DNA of 64,000 nt. It comes from Nocardiopsis eucommiae (GTDB lineage Bacteria; Actinomycetota; Actinomycetes; Streptosporangiales; Streptosporangiaceae). Location: assembly GCA_018388625.1 (NCBI GenBank), contig CP074403.1, forward strand, positions 42,299 to 106,298, given 5' to 3'. Of the stretch, positions 29,037 through 38,574 are shown piece by piece. A program made the translations under genes and the position numbers. Each line of letters begins with the position of its first letter. The stretch's first letter is position 1. Below the pieces are notes generated by a model, which saw nothing but the letters and a program-made list of their open reading frames with translations, had not been told where the DNA came from and made no database searches.

Positions 29037-30061
29037 ATGTCTCGTCATGAGATCGCCACCGCGCTCCCGAGCGCCCTCGTCGTCTCCGACGATGTGGATC
29101 AGGACGAGCTGACCCCCGCCGCGGCGGCCCGGGTCGCCGATGGGTGGGCCCCCAACACCCAACGAGCCTTCGCGCACGACTGGAGGAAGTTCGCTGACTG
29201 GTGCGCGGTGGTGGGCCGAGGTCCTCTTCCGGCCACCGGTGCCACGGTGGCCAACTACGTCGTTCACCTCATCGAGACCGAGGCGCCCGCTCCCGCCACC
29301 TTGGAGCGGGCCATCGGTACCGTTCAGGCGCACCACCGCGCGGTCGACTTGGCCGTCAACGCCACTCCCGCCCGTCTGGCGCTTCGGTCCTACCGTCGTG
29401 AGTGGGCTTCAGGGGTGGGCGTGTACGTCAAGCCGCCGCCCTGACCGTCGATCAGCTGCGGGCGATGGTGGAGGCGACCGGTGGGGATCTGGCCGGGCTG
29501 CGCGATCGCACCTTGTTGTTGCTCGGGTTCACGATGATGGCGCGGCGCTCCGAGCTCGCTCGTGTCGATCTTGGCGACGTCCGTATCGTCGATGATGGTT
29601 TGGAGGTGTTCCTGTCCACGTCCAAGACCGACAAGGACTCGGCTGGATCCACCGTGCGGGTGCCCTATGGGACTTTGGCCCTGACCTGCGCGGTGCGCAC
29701 GACTCGCGCTTGGCTGGAGGCTTTGGCCGAACGAGGTCTGACTGAGGGGCCGTTGCTGCGTGGTGTCGACCGGCACGGGCGCTTGGCCGGTACTCCTGGG
29801 GCGACCGGTCGTGGTCGCGGGAGGATGTCGGGGGCTGGGATCAACCTGGTGGTCAAGCGTCTGTCCGAGGCCGTGGGTCTGGAGGGGGTCAGCGCGCATT
29901 CCCTGCGTGCTGGGTCCGCCACCGCGGCCGCGATGGCGGGGGTGCCTAGGGCCCAGATCGCGTTCCAGGGCCGGTGGGAGCCCAAGTCCACCGCTGTGGA
30001 CGCCTACATCCGTCCCGCCGACGCTTGGAGGGACAACCCCATGCGCAAGGTCGGTCTCTAG
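29037..30061 (+). CDS. Tyrosine recombinase (one frame break)
   Basis: About 341 residues. N-terminal core-binding region (GWAPNTQRAFAHDWRKFADW), break at a G-run near 29411, then the catalytic domain with Arg (FTMMARRSELARVDL), Lys (STSKTDKDSAG), HxxR (VSAHSLRAGSATAAA), Trp (FQGRWEPKST) and Tyr (AVDAYIRP). All five catalytic positions are present, so it could be active. It may be the element's integrase, though no tRNA or att duplication is visible next to it. Its stop overlaps that of the convergent DUF1173 gene. Confidence 0.87.
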
Positions 30062-31288
30062 GCCTCTGGCTCGAGCTGTTCGTCCCACGTGGGGGCTTCG
30101 AGGGAGGGTAGGTCGGGCATGGGGTCGCGTGCGTCCCATTCGATGAGGGGGTTCCCGTGGACTTGTAGTGCTCGCGTTTGAGTTCTTGGCGCTGTCGGTA
30201 GTCCGGGTTCTCGAGCATCCCGTACACCTCCACGCAGGTGTGGGGGAAGGTGTCGGTGAGTACGAAGTCGGGGAGGACCGATTCCTTGGTGTCATAGCGC
30301 AGGGGTTTGACGAAGGAGCGGCTTGCCTTGATGAGGGCGTCGGCCATCCGCACCTCGTGTGTGGAGTCGGCCGGGAGGTAGGCGTGGTTGGTCAGCATCA
30401 TCGCGATGTCGATTGCTTGGAGGTTGTTTCGGGTGGTGGGTTCGACCGCGATCAGGGCGAGCCTGCGGGCGAAGGTGGGTTGGATCGCCCAGACGCTGCG
30501 GTAGGAGCGTTTGGCTCTGGTGATCAGCTCGGTGCGGGCGTAGATGGGTGCGTGCAGGTGGCTCAGTTGGACGCGCATCCCGTAGCGGCTCTCTTGGACG
30601 GTCTTGACCTCGCCTAGCAGGAGTCCGCGTTGGCCTCGTGCTTTGAGTCCGTGTTTCCACGTGTCGTAGGCGTCGTGGTTCTTGCGTGCCTGGTCGGGGG
30701 TGTAGGGGGCACCACGTACAGGGTCTGTTCGAGGGGGAGTCTGTTGACGCGTGTGTTCGCGCCGAGTCTGCTCAGGTGTGGGTGGCAGTGTCCCCATAGT
30801 CTCCGTGTGCCTTGGTTCCATCTGGTGAGGTCGGCCTGTTCCCATAGGTGGTGGAGGAGTCCGAGAAGGCCGGTGCGGCGGTGGCCGACCGAGGAGGAGT
30901 CGCTTCCTCCTGTGGCGGGTTCGGTTTCTCGTTCTCGTGAGGGGCGGGTCTTCAGGGGCAGGTTCAGCCGGATGGTGGTTCCTTGGGCGGTCTGCTCGAT
31001 GGCCTTTCTGATGGCGGCCCCTGTGTGAGGGGTGCCTTGGGCGTCTTCTTGGTGGAACCAGCAGGTGACGGTGTGCCGGTGCCCTTCACCGGGCCAGACC
31101 GCGAGGTAGTGGCGGCCTTGGCGTTGGCGTATGACCAGGCGCAGGCGGGCGTGGTTGCACAGGCACTGGGCGTGCCCTCGTTCGGCTCGGGCTCGTAGGA
31201 ACCAGCGTGAGAAGTCGGTGGGGCGGCGGCGGAGTGATTCCAGTGGGAAGACGTGGCCCGCCAGTCGTACGCGGTCGTGCTCGGCCAT
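30058..31288 (-). CDS. DUF1173-like protein (two frame breaks)
   Basis: About 410 residues. N-terminal half has Cys/His motifs (AQCLCNHARLRLVIRQRQGR, LAVWPGEGHRHTVTCWFHQE). A missing C near 30705 joins YVVPPYTPDQARKNHDAYDT to the middle (KARGQRGLLLGEVKTVQESR), and another break near 30150 opens the end PLIEWDARDPMPDLPSLEAP. DUF1173 proteins are plasmid/ICE-borne and uncharacterised. Family call is from the CLC...WP.EGH pattern. Confidence 0.65.
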
Positions 31289-31419
31289 GGTGGGAATGTA
31301 TCTTTGGCCTGGCTTTCGCGGGTAGGGGGCTGTGAGCCTGTCCGTGGGGGTCGGTAGCGGTCCCGTGCCGGTTGGTGTACGGCGGGGAGAGGGATCGATG
31401 TTGGTGGTTGTTGTCGGTC

Positions 31420-31495
31420 TTGGGTGTGGGTGGGAGTCGCCCCGCTTTATATGTTGCGGGGAGATAACGGCTTCTGTTTTTGCAGGTCATCTTCC
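31420..31495 (+). promoter_or_regulatory. Putative leader of CRISPR array C
   Basis: An A/T-richer stretch (CGCTTTATATGTTGCGGGG, GGCTTCTGTTTTTGCAGG) immediately 5' of the first repeat in its transcribed orientation. Confidence 0.5.
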
Positions 31496-31707
31496 CTGAG
31501 CCCCACGCACGTGGGGATGAACCGCACACCCACCGGGCCCTCCTGCTGCTTGCGGACTGAGCCCCACGCACGTGGGGATGAACCGAAGGCGGTGGCCGAC
31601 GCCATGTTGACGGTCGCCTGAGCCCCACGCACGTGGGGATGAACCGGGCATCAGTTGGCCGTGGCAGTAGTAGGCCACCTGAGCCCCACGCACGTGGGGA
31701 TGAACCG
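31496..31707 (+). CRISPR. CRISPR array C: four identical 29-nt repeats, three 32-nt spacers
   Basis: Repeats at 31496-31524, 31557-31585, 31618-31646 and 31679-31707 contain CCCCACGCACGTGGGGATG; all four are identical. Spacers are exactly 32 nt. This is a second repeat family, different from arrays A/B, also I-E in style. Its 3' end opens straight into a truncated gene. Confidence 0.95.
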
Positions 31708-32329
31708 GAGCCGATCCCGCGCGGCCGGTGGGTCCTCGCCCCGCTGTCCACCATCGCCATGTGGCGGTGGATGATCCTGTGGCAGCAGCCGAAGTACTCG
31801 AACGCGCTCGACGTCCACCTCGACCGACACGAGGCGATCGCGGAGCTGAAGCGCGCGTTCGGGTGGCGGTGGAAGAAGCACATCCCCGCAGGACTGGCCT
31901 ACCGGCTGAGTGTCGGCGTGCGCTTGGAGCAGTCCACCGCCGAGGTGCGCGCGCTGCTCGCCGACCACTACGAGCACACCGAAGAGGGCGCCGTGCGCGA
32001 GGTGCCCGTGTGGCGTATGCCCGTGAAGGTGCGGACCGGGCCCCGGTCCTGGGTGATCAAGGGCGGCGAGCACACGGACGGATACGTGGAACCCGACGCG
32101 TGGCCCACTGCTCCCGGTCGAGTGTTCGCAGCGAACACAGGAGCGCACCCGTGTGCTCGCGGAAGGACGGGCGGCTATGGCCCAGCTGGAGGACGGGCAG
32201 GCCCGCGACCGGGCGTCAGGGACGCGCTCGCGCATGCGTGCCGACGCGCACACCGCCGAGAAGATCGCCGAGCACGTGGGCGTGCACCCGAGCACCGTGC
32301 GCAGGCACCAGCGTGCCATGAGCGGGTAG
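31708..32329 (+). pseudogene. 5'-truncated gene abutting CRISPR array C
   Basis: About 207 codons with coding character and no start. First frame: IAMWRWMILWQQPKYSNALD, HEAIAELKRAFGWRWKKHIP, RSWVIKGGEHTDGYVEPDAW. A missing C near 32107 opens the end RTRVLAEGRAAMAQLEDGQA and an HTH-like TAEKIAEHVGVHPSTVRRHQ. A replication or phage DNA-binding protein is possible; unrecognised. Confidence 0.55.
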
Positions 32330-32381
32330 ACGTTGGAGGGCCTCGCCGGGTGGCGGGGCCCTCACCCGTGTGCCAGCGCCT

Positions 32382-32954
32382 CTACTTCATCGCGGCGTAC
32401 AGCCAGTCGATCGACCCCTGTTCCAAAGTCGCGTCCGCGAGTGCTTGGCCACTCCTGGTCTTGATGCGTCCCCGGCTTCCGTCGATCCACCGCTGGGCGG
32501 AGGCGTGCCCCTGGGCGCGGTACTCGATGCCCTGAATCATGCACTCCAGCTTGTCGGCGTCCTTCGCGCACAACGCCTCGATGGAGTCCTGTTCCTCATA
32601 CGCTGTGACTGCGGACCGCACCATCTTCCCTACCTCGGCAGGCATGCCAGCCGTCTGGTCAGCGGCGATGTCACGGGCATCCGGCTTGGTTCCAACGTAC
32701 TTCTGCCCCAGGTGGTTGATGTCGCCGGACCTGGTCTCGCCTGTGTCGTGCCACACGGAGATCAACGCCGCCTTCGCGGGGTCGGCGCCCTCCATCGCGG
32801 CGATCACCGAAGCGATCAGTGCAGTCCTCCAAGAGTGCTCGGCTACGCTCTCGGGGTCGCGCACGCCAGCCATCCACCAGCCAGTCCGCCGCTGGTTCTT
32901 CAGGGTTCCCATCTCGTACAGCAGGTGCGCGGCCCGGGTGGTCTCGTCACTCAT
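32382..32954 (-). CDS. HD-domain phosphohydrolase (YfbR/HDDC2-like)
   Basis: 190 residues from ATG 32954 (AAGGAAGA upstream). Metal-binding HD pattern: ESVAEHSWRTALIASV, then ISVWHDTGETRSGDINH, and a distal KDADKLE Asp. Family members are 5'-deoxynucleotidases or related phosphohydrolases. Monocistronic, divergent from the next gene. Confidence 0.85.
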   Translation of the reverse strand: MSDETTRAAHLLYEMGTLKNQRRTGWWMAGVRDPESVAEHSWRTALIASVIAAMEGADPAKAALISVWHDTGETRSGDINHLGQKYVGTKPDARDIAADQTAGMPAEVGKMVRSAVTAYEEQDSIEALCAKDADKLECMIQGIEYRAQGHASAQRWIDGSRGRIKTRSGQALADATLEQGSIDWLYAAMK

Positions 32955-32996
32955 GGATCTTCCTTCTACGCCTTGGCAAGGCGGATCGCGTACCGG

Positions 32997-33889
32997 ATGC
33001 CGTCGAGCTCTCGACGCACAAACGACGTCCTCATTCAGCTCCGTGAGGACACCAGCATCTACGACTTGTGCAAGCGGATCGCCTCCCACCCTGGCTACCC
33101 TCCAGAAGACGGCGGGCTGCCTGCGAAGCGGGACGAACTCAAGCGTTCCCTTGACGTATGGGGCCGGGTGGCCCCAGGGAAACGGCTGTACCCGCTGCGG
33201 ATGTGGCAGCTGGCGCCGTTGCCAGCGGTACAGAAGCAGAAGGAAGATCTACGTCGGCGCCTAGACATGGTCGCCCACGTCCTCGGCCCCGATCTACGCG
33301 TTGAAGTGTCAGAGGCCCTTCGCCAGCTCGAGGATTCCAACGGATACGTGAAGGAAGCGCTAGCTTCGCTAACGGTCATAGCGAGCCGAGTCGCTATCCA
33401 TCCCCGCCACACGGAACTGCTTGACCTTGATGCAGGCCTCCGCAGTGCCGCCCATACGCTCGCAACCCTTCCAGACGAGGCTAGGCTCCGGGAGCTGAAC
33501 CTTGACAGGCTCGCTGAAATGGAACGGCATCTGGCAGAGCACCCTGGGCTGGCTCTGGCGTGCGAGGACGCTGCCCGTGCGGTGTTGGGAGACTGCAGAA
33601 CTGAACTGATCAGCGTCACGGAGCGCTTCACTACACAGCGACACGCCATTGAGCGCATTCGAGCTGTGCGGCCTCTCGTCCGTTCTGCACACCCGCGGCG
33701 CGCGATTCGGACGAAACAAGCAACACGATCCTGGGTCCCGTGTACGGAACCACAGTCCAAGCTCGCGCCATCGACGCCCTGCACCTCCATATTCACGCCG
33801 ACAGCGAACACACCACGCCCGCGCCCCCGATGAACCCTGCGTGGACTCCTGATAGGCGCAGACCGCCTCTGGGTCTACTGGGGTCCTGA
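32997..33889 (+). CDS. Hypothetical protein ending in a VYGTTVQAR-type motif (one frame break)
   Basis: About 298 residues. Helical: EDTSIYDLCKRIASHPGYPP, VQKQKEDLRRRLDMVAHVLG, ELNLDRLAEMERHLAEHPGL. A C-run near 33692 needs one C to give SNTILGPVYGTTVQARAIDA and LHLHIHA. That motif is common near the start of actinobacterial NTPase/effector proteins, where it may be a homotypic adaptor; here it is C-terminal. Function unknown. Confidence 0.5.
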
Positions 33890-34145
33890 ACGCTGACATG
33901 ACCGCGAACGAAGAGTGGTGGATCAGGTCCGAGGGCAGCGCGATGACGCTTCCGGGTGCTCCTCGTCTGATAGCGGTACCCGGAGCCGTGGTGGTGACGG
34001 GACCGTGATCCTGCCAGCCGAGCGGAGCGCGAGGCTTCGTGCCCTCCCCAATAGGGGACGCCTAGCTCGTGATCCCCGACCGGGGCGGCGTCGTGCGACG
34101 CTCCCCGGTCGGCACCAGCGTCCACACCCCGTGGCCTTGGTTCGG

Positions 34146-34226
34146 TCAGTCGATGGGGCCGCGCGAGGGTTCGCGTAGAACCAGCCAGATCCAGCTCGCG
34201 GGCAGCGCGATCACCATCGCCGTCAT
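34146..34226 (-). CDS. 26-residue hydrophobic peptide
   Basis: MTAMVIALPASWIWLVLREP..., a possible single short membrane segment. Its ATG overlaps the stop of the preceding gene (ATGA). Weakly supported. Confidence 0.3.
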   Translation of the reverse strand: MTAMVIALPASWIWLVLREPSRGPID

Positions 34227-34488
34227 GGCTCGTGCTGGACCCTGCTCTCTGCGCTCCAGGCATCCCGGAACCGTGCGGTACTCGTCCACCTCCCACGCGG
34301 GTGGGGGCACTCGACATACCCCACAGGCAGACGCGATTCCGGGGAGAGTAGTTGTTCTTCGCGACGGGGAGGAGGATCCACAGGGCCGCGAGGATCCAGG
34401 CCCCCACAGCCACGACGGCACTCACCCATTTGACCGCCAGCCTGCGTTCCTGGCGCAGAACTTCCTTCGGGGTCGGTTCTTCTGTCAT
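34223..34488 (-). CDS. Small single-span membrane protein (one frame break)
   Basis: About 88 residues: MTEEPTPKEVLRQERRLAVK, TM helix WVSAVVAVGAWILAALWILL, then a missing C at CTCTCCCCGG (near 34347) leads to PESRLPVGYVECPHPRGRWT and the stop. Eight bases downstream of the previous gene. Confidence 0.5.
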
Positions 34489-34495
34489 GACTCTT

Positions 34496-34808
34496 TCAAG
34501 AATGGGGTCCCGGGGGTTCTCCGGCGATTTCCAGGGGTCGAACACCCTCTGTTCTACCGCACCCCCGTGACGGGGAGCGGTGCCGTGAACGCCCCCGGCT
34601 CGGGGTCATCCCCGTGCGAGCGGCGAGGCTGGCGCCGGTCTGACCGGCGGCGCGCTTGCCCGCCGACTTCCGCACCAGTACCTCGAACTGGCGCCCGTGA
34701 GGCGGTCAATCATGCGGTCCGCGAGGCGGTGCCGTGCCTGCTCGGTGTCCAGCCGTCCCCGGACGACTTCGCTTGGGTTTGGCTCGGTGGGCCACGGCCA
34801 GCGAGCAT
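34496..34808 (-). CDS. Small hypothetical protein (two frame breaks)
   Basis: ATG 34808 with AGGA upstream. After adding one C near 34788 it reads PNPSEVVRGRLDTEQARHRL, and after a second break near 34694 RQFEVLVRKSAGKRAAGQTG to a stop just before the next start. About 105 residues, basic. Unrecognised. Confidence 0.4.
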
Positions 34809-34873
34809 GACGTCCTAACACCTTCGAGCATCCTCGGGGCCAGAAGAGCGCTCCATACCCACACTGAACTGCA

Positions 34874-34891
34874 CAAAGAAGCGCTTCTTTG
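34874..34891. promoter_or_regulatory. Perfect 18-bp palindrome
   Basis: CAAAGAAGCGCTTCTTTG, about 190 bp upstream of the lipoprotein gene at 35083 and 66 bp upstream of the minus-strand gene at 34808. Good candidate for a dimeric regulator site. Confidence 0.5.
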
Positions 34892-35082
34892 TCTTCGCGC
34901 GGTGAGCTGATCGTGCGGATGGTCGAGGCCGACGTCGACCGGATCGAAACCCAGACCCTGCACGCACCCCCAGCCCCGAGGACCAGGGAGGTCCCCTGTG
35001 GCCCGGGGACGCTCACGGGCTGCCGTCCGGCAACTTCTAGGATGCCAACGAGTAGTCATCTGATTCTGAGGAGTCCCCCGAT

Positions 35083-35703
35083 ATGCGTTCTGCTTTCCCC
35101 CTGCGTCTGGGCGTTGTGACCCTGAGCTGCGTCTTGGCCGCCAGCGCCTGCTCCTCCGGGGCGGCGGAGTACGAGTTCGCCGAGGTGCCGGAGGAGCCTA
35201 CCTCCAGCCTGGTCATTCGCCTCCCTCAGGAGGTCGTGGACCAGAGCGAGGACTATCAGCAGGAACGAGTGTTCGAGGCCTACACGGTCACCGGCGTCGA
35301 GGCGGAGGATTCCTCACGGTGTGCAGCCGAGATCGAGTTCGAGTACGCCGAGGGCGGGCTGGAACGGCTGGTGGAGAGCGTCGATCAGGAACTCGCGGCG
35401 ACCCCCACCTCCGACAAAACCACAGGTGAGCGCATGGCCAGTGACCTCACCAGCCTGGACAACGACGGCGAGATGGCCGAGGACTACAGCTCAGCCGTCG
35501 TCCCGCGCCAGTGCGCTGTCTCACCCCAGGAGGCGGACGAGACGCTGACACTGCATTTCCGCACGATCAACGACAAGGCCCTCCCCGACTCGATCGGGAT
35601 GGTCGAGGTCGCACTCATGTCCGGGGGCGACCTGGTCGTCGTGGACTCTGAGATCGAGGACTGGCAGATGGACGCCAACGGGAACTGGATCAGCACCGAC
35701 TGA
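35083..35703 (+). CDS. Lipoprotein (paralogue of 40483-41156)
   Basis: 206 residues. Signal peptide with lipobox (VVTLSCVLAASACSSG), acidic mature part. Pairs of features shared with the 40.5-kb lipoprotein: LVIRLPQEVVDQSEDYQQER versus IEFRVPDELLEMDQEYSQNR, MAEDYSSAVV versus MEEDYSSAVV, and the ending DANGNWI versus DSNGNWV. AGGAG site 9 bases upstream. Surface-exposed, role unknown. Confidence 0.85.
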   Translation: MRSAFPLRLGVVTLSCVLAASACSSGAAEYEFAEVPEEPTSSLVIRLPQEVVDQSEDYQQERVFEAYTVTGVEAEDSSRCAAEIEFEYAEGGLERLVESVDQELAATPTSDKTTGERMASDLTSLDNDGEMAEDYSSAVVPRQCAVSPQEADETLTLHFRTINDKALPDSIGMVEVALMSGGDLVVVDSEIEDWQMDANGNWISTD

Positions 35704-35795
35704 CCACCGCCTCTTGAGACGCTAACGCGGGGATCTACACCGAGCTCGGGGGCGAGGAGGATTGCTACAGGATTTAGCGGTAAACCCTCACTGGT

Positions 35796-36301
35796 TCACC
35801 GGTCGGTGGTGAGCACGTCCAGCGCGGCGGCCTTGTCCGTCTCGCTCGGTAGGGCGTAGCGGCGGGTGGTGTTGAGGTCGGCATGCCCCATCAGCTCCGC
35901 CACCAGGACGACGTCCACCGGCGCGGGGGCGAGGTCGCCGTGGCCGCGTACCAGGTCGGTGCCGAAGGATTCCCCGTCGTCGGCCGGACCGACCTCGGCC
36001 GCGGCTCCTAGGGCGGTGACCACCGTGTTGGCGGCCTGAGTGGACAGACCGGCGCCGTCGCGGTTACGAATCAGCGGGCCCGTTGCTGGTCGGCCGAGCT
36101 CGTCCAAGAGCTCTTCCAGGGTGGTGCGGGCCTAGGCGTGCAGGGGCGCGGTGCGGTCCTTGCCCCCAGACGTCCCTTGCCCCGGACACGCACGCTGCCC
36201 TTGCGGGCGCCGAGGCGGATGTCGGCGACGTCCAGGGCGACGATCTCCGCGATGCGGAGGCCGGCGTAGGCCCTCGCAAAGAGCCGGGAGGTTCGGGGCA
36301 T
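35796..36301 (-). pseudogene. Inactivated XerC-like tyrosine recombinase fragment
   Basis: Starts inside the catalytic domain (ARAYAGLRIAEIVALDVADI, the catalytic Arg), shifts frame near 36130, and ends VVLVAELMGHADLNTTRRYA with the His and nucleophilic Tyr. Where relatives have HxxR before FGT the protein reads ADDGESFGTDLVRG: the box with the essential His and Arg is deleted. The N-terminal domain is also missing. Confidence 0.75.
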
Positions 36302-36416
36302 CGACCGGGGCCTGGCGCGTCGATGGCGCAGGCGTCGAAGGTTGCGAAGACGAACCAGCGTCTTGGATGGACATCAGCGCGATCACCAACCCGATCGCAA
36401 GAACCAGAAACCCCAT
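36300..36416 (-). pseudogene. N-terminal fragment of a small membrane protein
   Basis: MGFLVLAIGLVIALMSIQDA (TM helix) then Ser/Pro-rich SSSQPSTPAPSTRQ, running without a stop into the integrase fragment. GAGGG lies upstream of the ATG at 36416. The junction near 36300 looks like a recombination scar. Confidence 0.4.
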
Positions 36417-36481
36417 CTCATGGCCCTCTGCAAGGGGATTTGTCGGGTTCCCCCTTGGCTCCCGTTGGGGGACGGGGCAAG

Positions 36482-36703
36482 CTACTCAGGGCGCCAATCC
36501 GGACCCACGTTGGACCTGCATTCGCGCCCACACGCGCCACAGCGCAACAGGACACTTGGCGGGATCACCTTGTTCCTTCGGATGGTCCCTTGCCAAGAAC
36601 GCCGATCGTCGTTCACCCAGGATTCGGGAAAGAACTCCAGAACCTCGAAGTCCTCCTTCTCCATGCACACCGTGCAGTATGGCTTCCCATCAGCAGTGGA
36701 CAT
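36482..36703 (-). CDS. Small zinc-ribbon-like protein
   Basis: 73 residues behind a perfect AGGAGG. Two Cys pairs (PYCTVCMEKE and LRCGACGREC) with WVNDDRRSW between them suggest a zinc ribbon. Unassigned. Confidence 0.65.
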   Translation of the reverse strand: MSTADGKPYCTVCMEKEDFEVLEFFPESWVNDDRRSWQGTIRRNKVIPPSVLLRCGACGRECRSNVGPDWRPE

Positions 36704-36750
36704 GCGGCCTCCTCAAAAGTTGATCGAGTGTAGACGGCAGGAGTGACAGT

Positions 36751-36775
36751 CTGAGCCCCACGTACGTGGGGACCG
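36751..36775 (+). repeat. Solitary CRISPR repeat (family 2, 4-nt deletion)
   Basis: CTGAGCCCCACGTACGTGGG then GACCG: the array-C repeat with one substitution and a TGAA deletion. No partner repeat. Confidence 0.7.
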
Positions 36776-37024
36776 TCATCGGCCGGTCCGATCCCCGCCG
36801 CTCCCGAGGCCCCGAACCCGGTAGCCGTGATGAACCCGCAAACTCTCGTTCGCCTGATCGAGTCCCACCGAGCGGCCACCGGGTACGTCATACGGGAACA
36901 CGCCAGGGGAGCGACCAGGCGCCACTCCCGCGCCCATATGGTTCGCGGCCGGACCGCTCCGGTCGTTCACCGCGGACCTCCCGCCACGTGTGCGGCCCGG
37001 AGTCCGAACCAGCCCCGAGGCCCC
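36776..37024. other. No convincing gene
   Basis: Open frames exist on both strands but without ribosome sites or family motifs; possibly debris next to the lone CRISPR repeat. Confidence 0.4.
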
Positions 37025-38314
37025 TCACCGGAGTGCGGCGACGTGCCCGACCGAGTCGATGTCCGCCGCGAGATCCACCGGAACGTACACGAGCAAAGCC
37101 CCGGGGACGGGGAGCAGACGACCGGGGTCGTCCTGGCTCGCCCGTTCGGTCATGGTCGCATCGATGACGCCCTCGAAGCCCGCGTCGTCCCAAGGAGTCA
37201 CGACCGCGTTGACCGGGTCCTCCGGGGAACCGCGCTCCATGTCGACGGTGACCAGCTGCTCGGGCAGACCGACCGCCGACTCCGGAGTGTCCCCGGGCCA
37301 GCGGTCGTCGGGAAGTGTGACCGATGCGGTCACCTCTCCGTCGAAGGTCCTGAGTTCGTGGGCCAGGTCCTCGGCCAAGGGGTCGGGTCCGGCGAGATAG
37401 TACCCCTCACCGACCGACAGCACCGGTTTCGGAGACTCCGCGAGCACAGTGCCGTCGGCGGGGTCGATGATCAGCCACCCCTCCTCCCCGGGTAGGTCGG
37501 CCACCACGGCGCCGTGGATCAGCAGCGCCTCCGCCAGTCCCAGGCCCTCGGTGTCCCCGGACTCATGGCGCCACAGCTCTTGCCCGTCCGCCGGGTCCAA
37601 AGCGACCAGTGCGTTGACGGTGTCGGCTTCGGGAACCCGGAGGGCTCCCTCCGATGTGTCCTCGGAGCAGTGGAGCAGAAGGACGAGCGCCTCACTGGCG
37701 TGTAGCGCGGAGATCAGTCGGCTGGGGCTTTCCCCGGGGCAGGCCACCGGGGTCTCCTGCTGCCAGAGGGTCTCACCGGATTCCAGGTCACTGACTTCGA
37801 AGAGGAGCTCCGTCGCCTCACCGCGATAGTCGAGCAGGCGCGTCTCGTCGAGGAGGAGGGTTTGGCCGTCCCAGTCGACGTCCTCAGCCACGGTCGCCCC
37901 CGTCTCCGTGTCCAACAGAGTGGCTGGTTCGGCCGAGGCCGTCACCAGCACCTGTTCCCCGGAAGGGGAGAACGAGGCGGAAAAGCCCCCGGCCTCGGGA
38001 ATCCGATAGCTCCACAGCTCTTCACCAGTGTCGCCCCGCACACCGATGAGCCCGTCCGTCAGCTCGACCACGGCTCCGACCGGTCCGGTGTGTACGTCCG
38101 TGGCGCTCTCGTCCTCGCCCGGATGCCACTCCCAACCGACCTCGGTCACGGATGTGACGTCCTCCGGAGCCGCCACCCCGCCCTCGGAGACCTCGTGGTT
38201 AGCGTTGGCTTCCGAAGCCGGTTCCTCCTGGGACGATCCTTCGGAGGGCAACGTGCAGGCCGATAGGAGCAGCGTCATACCGGCGGCTGTTGCCAGCCCT
38301 TTTGTGATAGTCAC
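37025..38314 (-). CDS. PQQ-like beta-propeller lipoprotein
   Basis: 429 residues. Lipobox signal (GLATAAGMTLLLSACTLP), then repeated propeller blades with GDTGEELWSY, SGETLWQQET and DGQELWRHES. Such outer-surface PQQ-like propellers often bind proteins or act as sensors. Intact. It is the first of two similar genes in tandem. Confidence 0.85.
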   Translation of the reverse strand: MTITKGLATAAGMTLLLSACTLPSEGSSQEEPASEANANHEVSEGGVAAPEDVTSVTEVGWEWHPGEDESATDVHTGPVGAVVELTDGLIGVRGDTGEELWSYRIPEAGGFSASFSPSGEQVLVTASAEPATLLDTETGATVAEDVDWDGQTLLLDETRLLDYRGEATELLFEVSDLESGETLWQQETPVACPGESPSRLISALHASEALVLLLHCSEDTSEGALRVPEADTVNALVALDPADGQELWRHESGDTEGLGLAEALLIHGAVVADLPGEEGWLIIDPADGTVLAESPKPVLSVGEGYYLAGPDPLAEDLAHELRTFDGEVTASVTLPDDRWPGDTPESAVGLPEQLVTVDMERGSPEDPVNAVVTPWDDAGFEGVIDATMTERASQDDPGRLLPVPGALLVYVPVDLAADIDSVGHVAALR

Positions 38315-38574
38315 TTCAAATAATTTCCATCGAGTATCGATCGCTTGGCTCCGGCGTCATGCCAGGTGCGGGCCTCCAGCGCTTGCCTGCCCGCACTGTC
38401 GGATTGACTGAAGTCGCCGATGACTGATCCGCCCAGCTCCCTCTCGGCGCCGTACAAGGGCGATCGCCCGATCACCTGGCTAAGCTCCTACCGCAGGATG
38501 ACCGTGCACTGGGTAGGCGCGGCCTGCAATTCCTGCACTGTGCGAGGCGCCCAGGAACCCTCGATCACTGTCTG

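Noticed and set aside
34603..34629. GGTCATCCCCGTGCGAGCGG resembles a CRISPR repeat
   Set aside because: Only the ATCCCCG part matches, the palindrome is broken and the stretch lies in the coding frame of the gene at 34496-34808.
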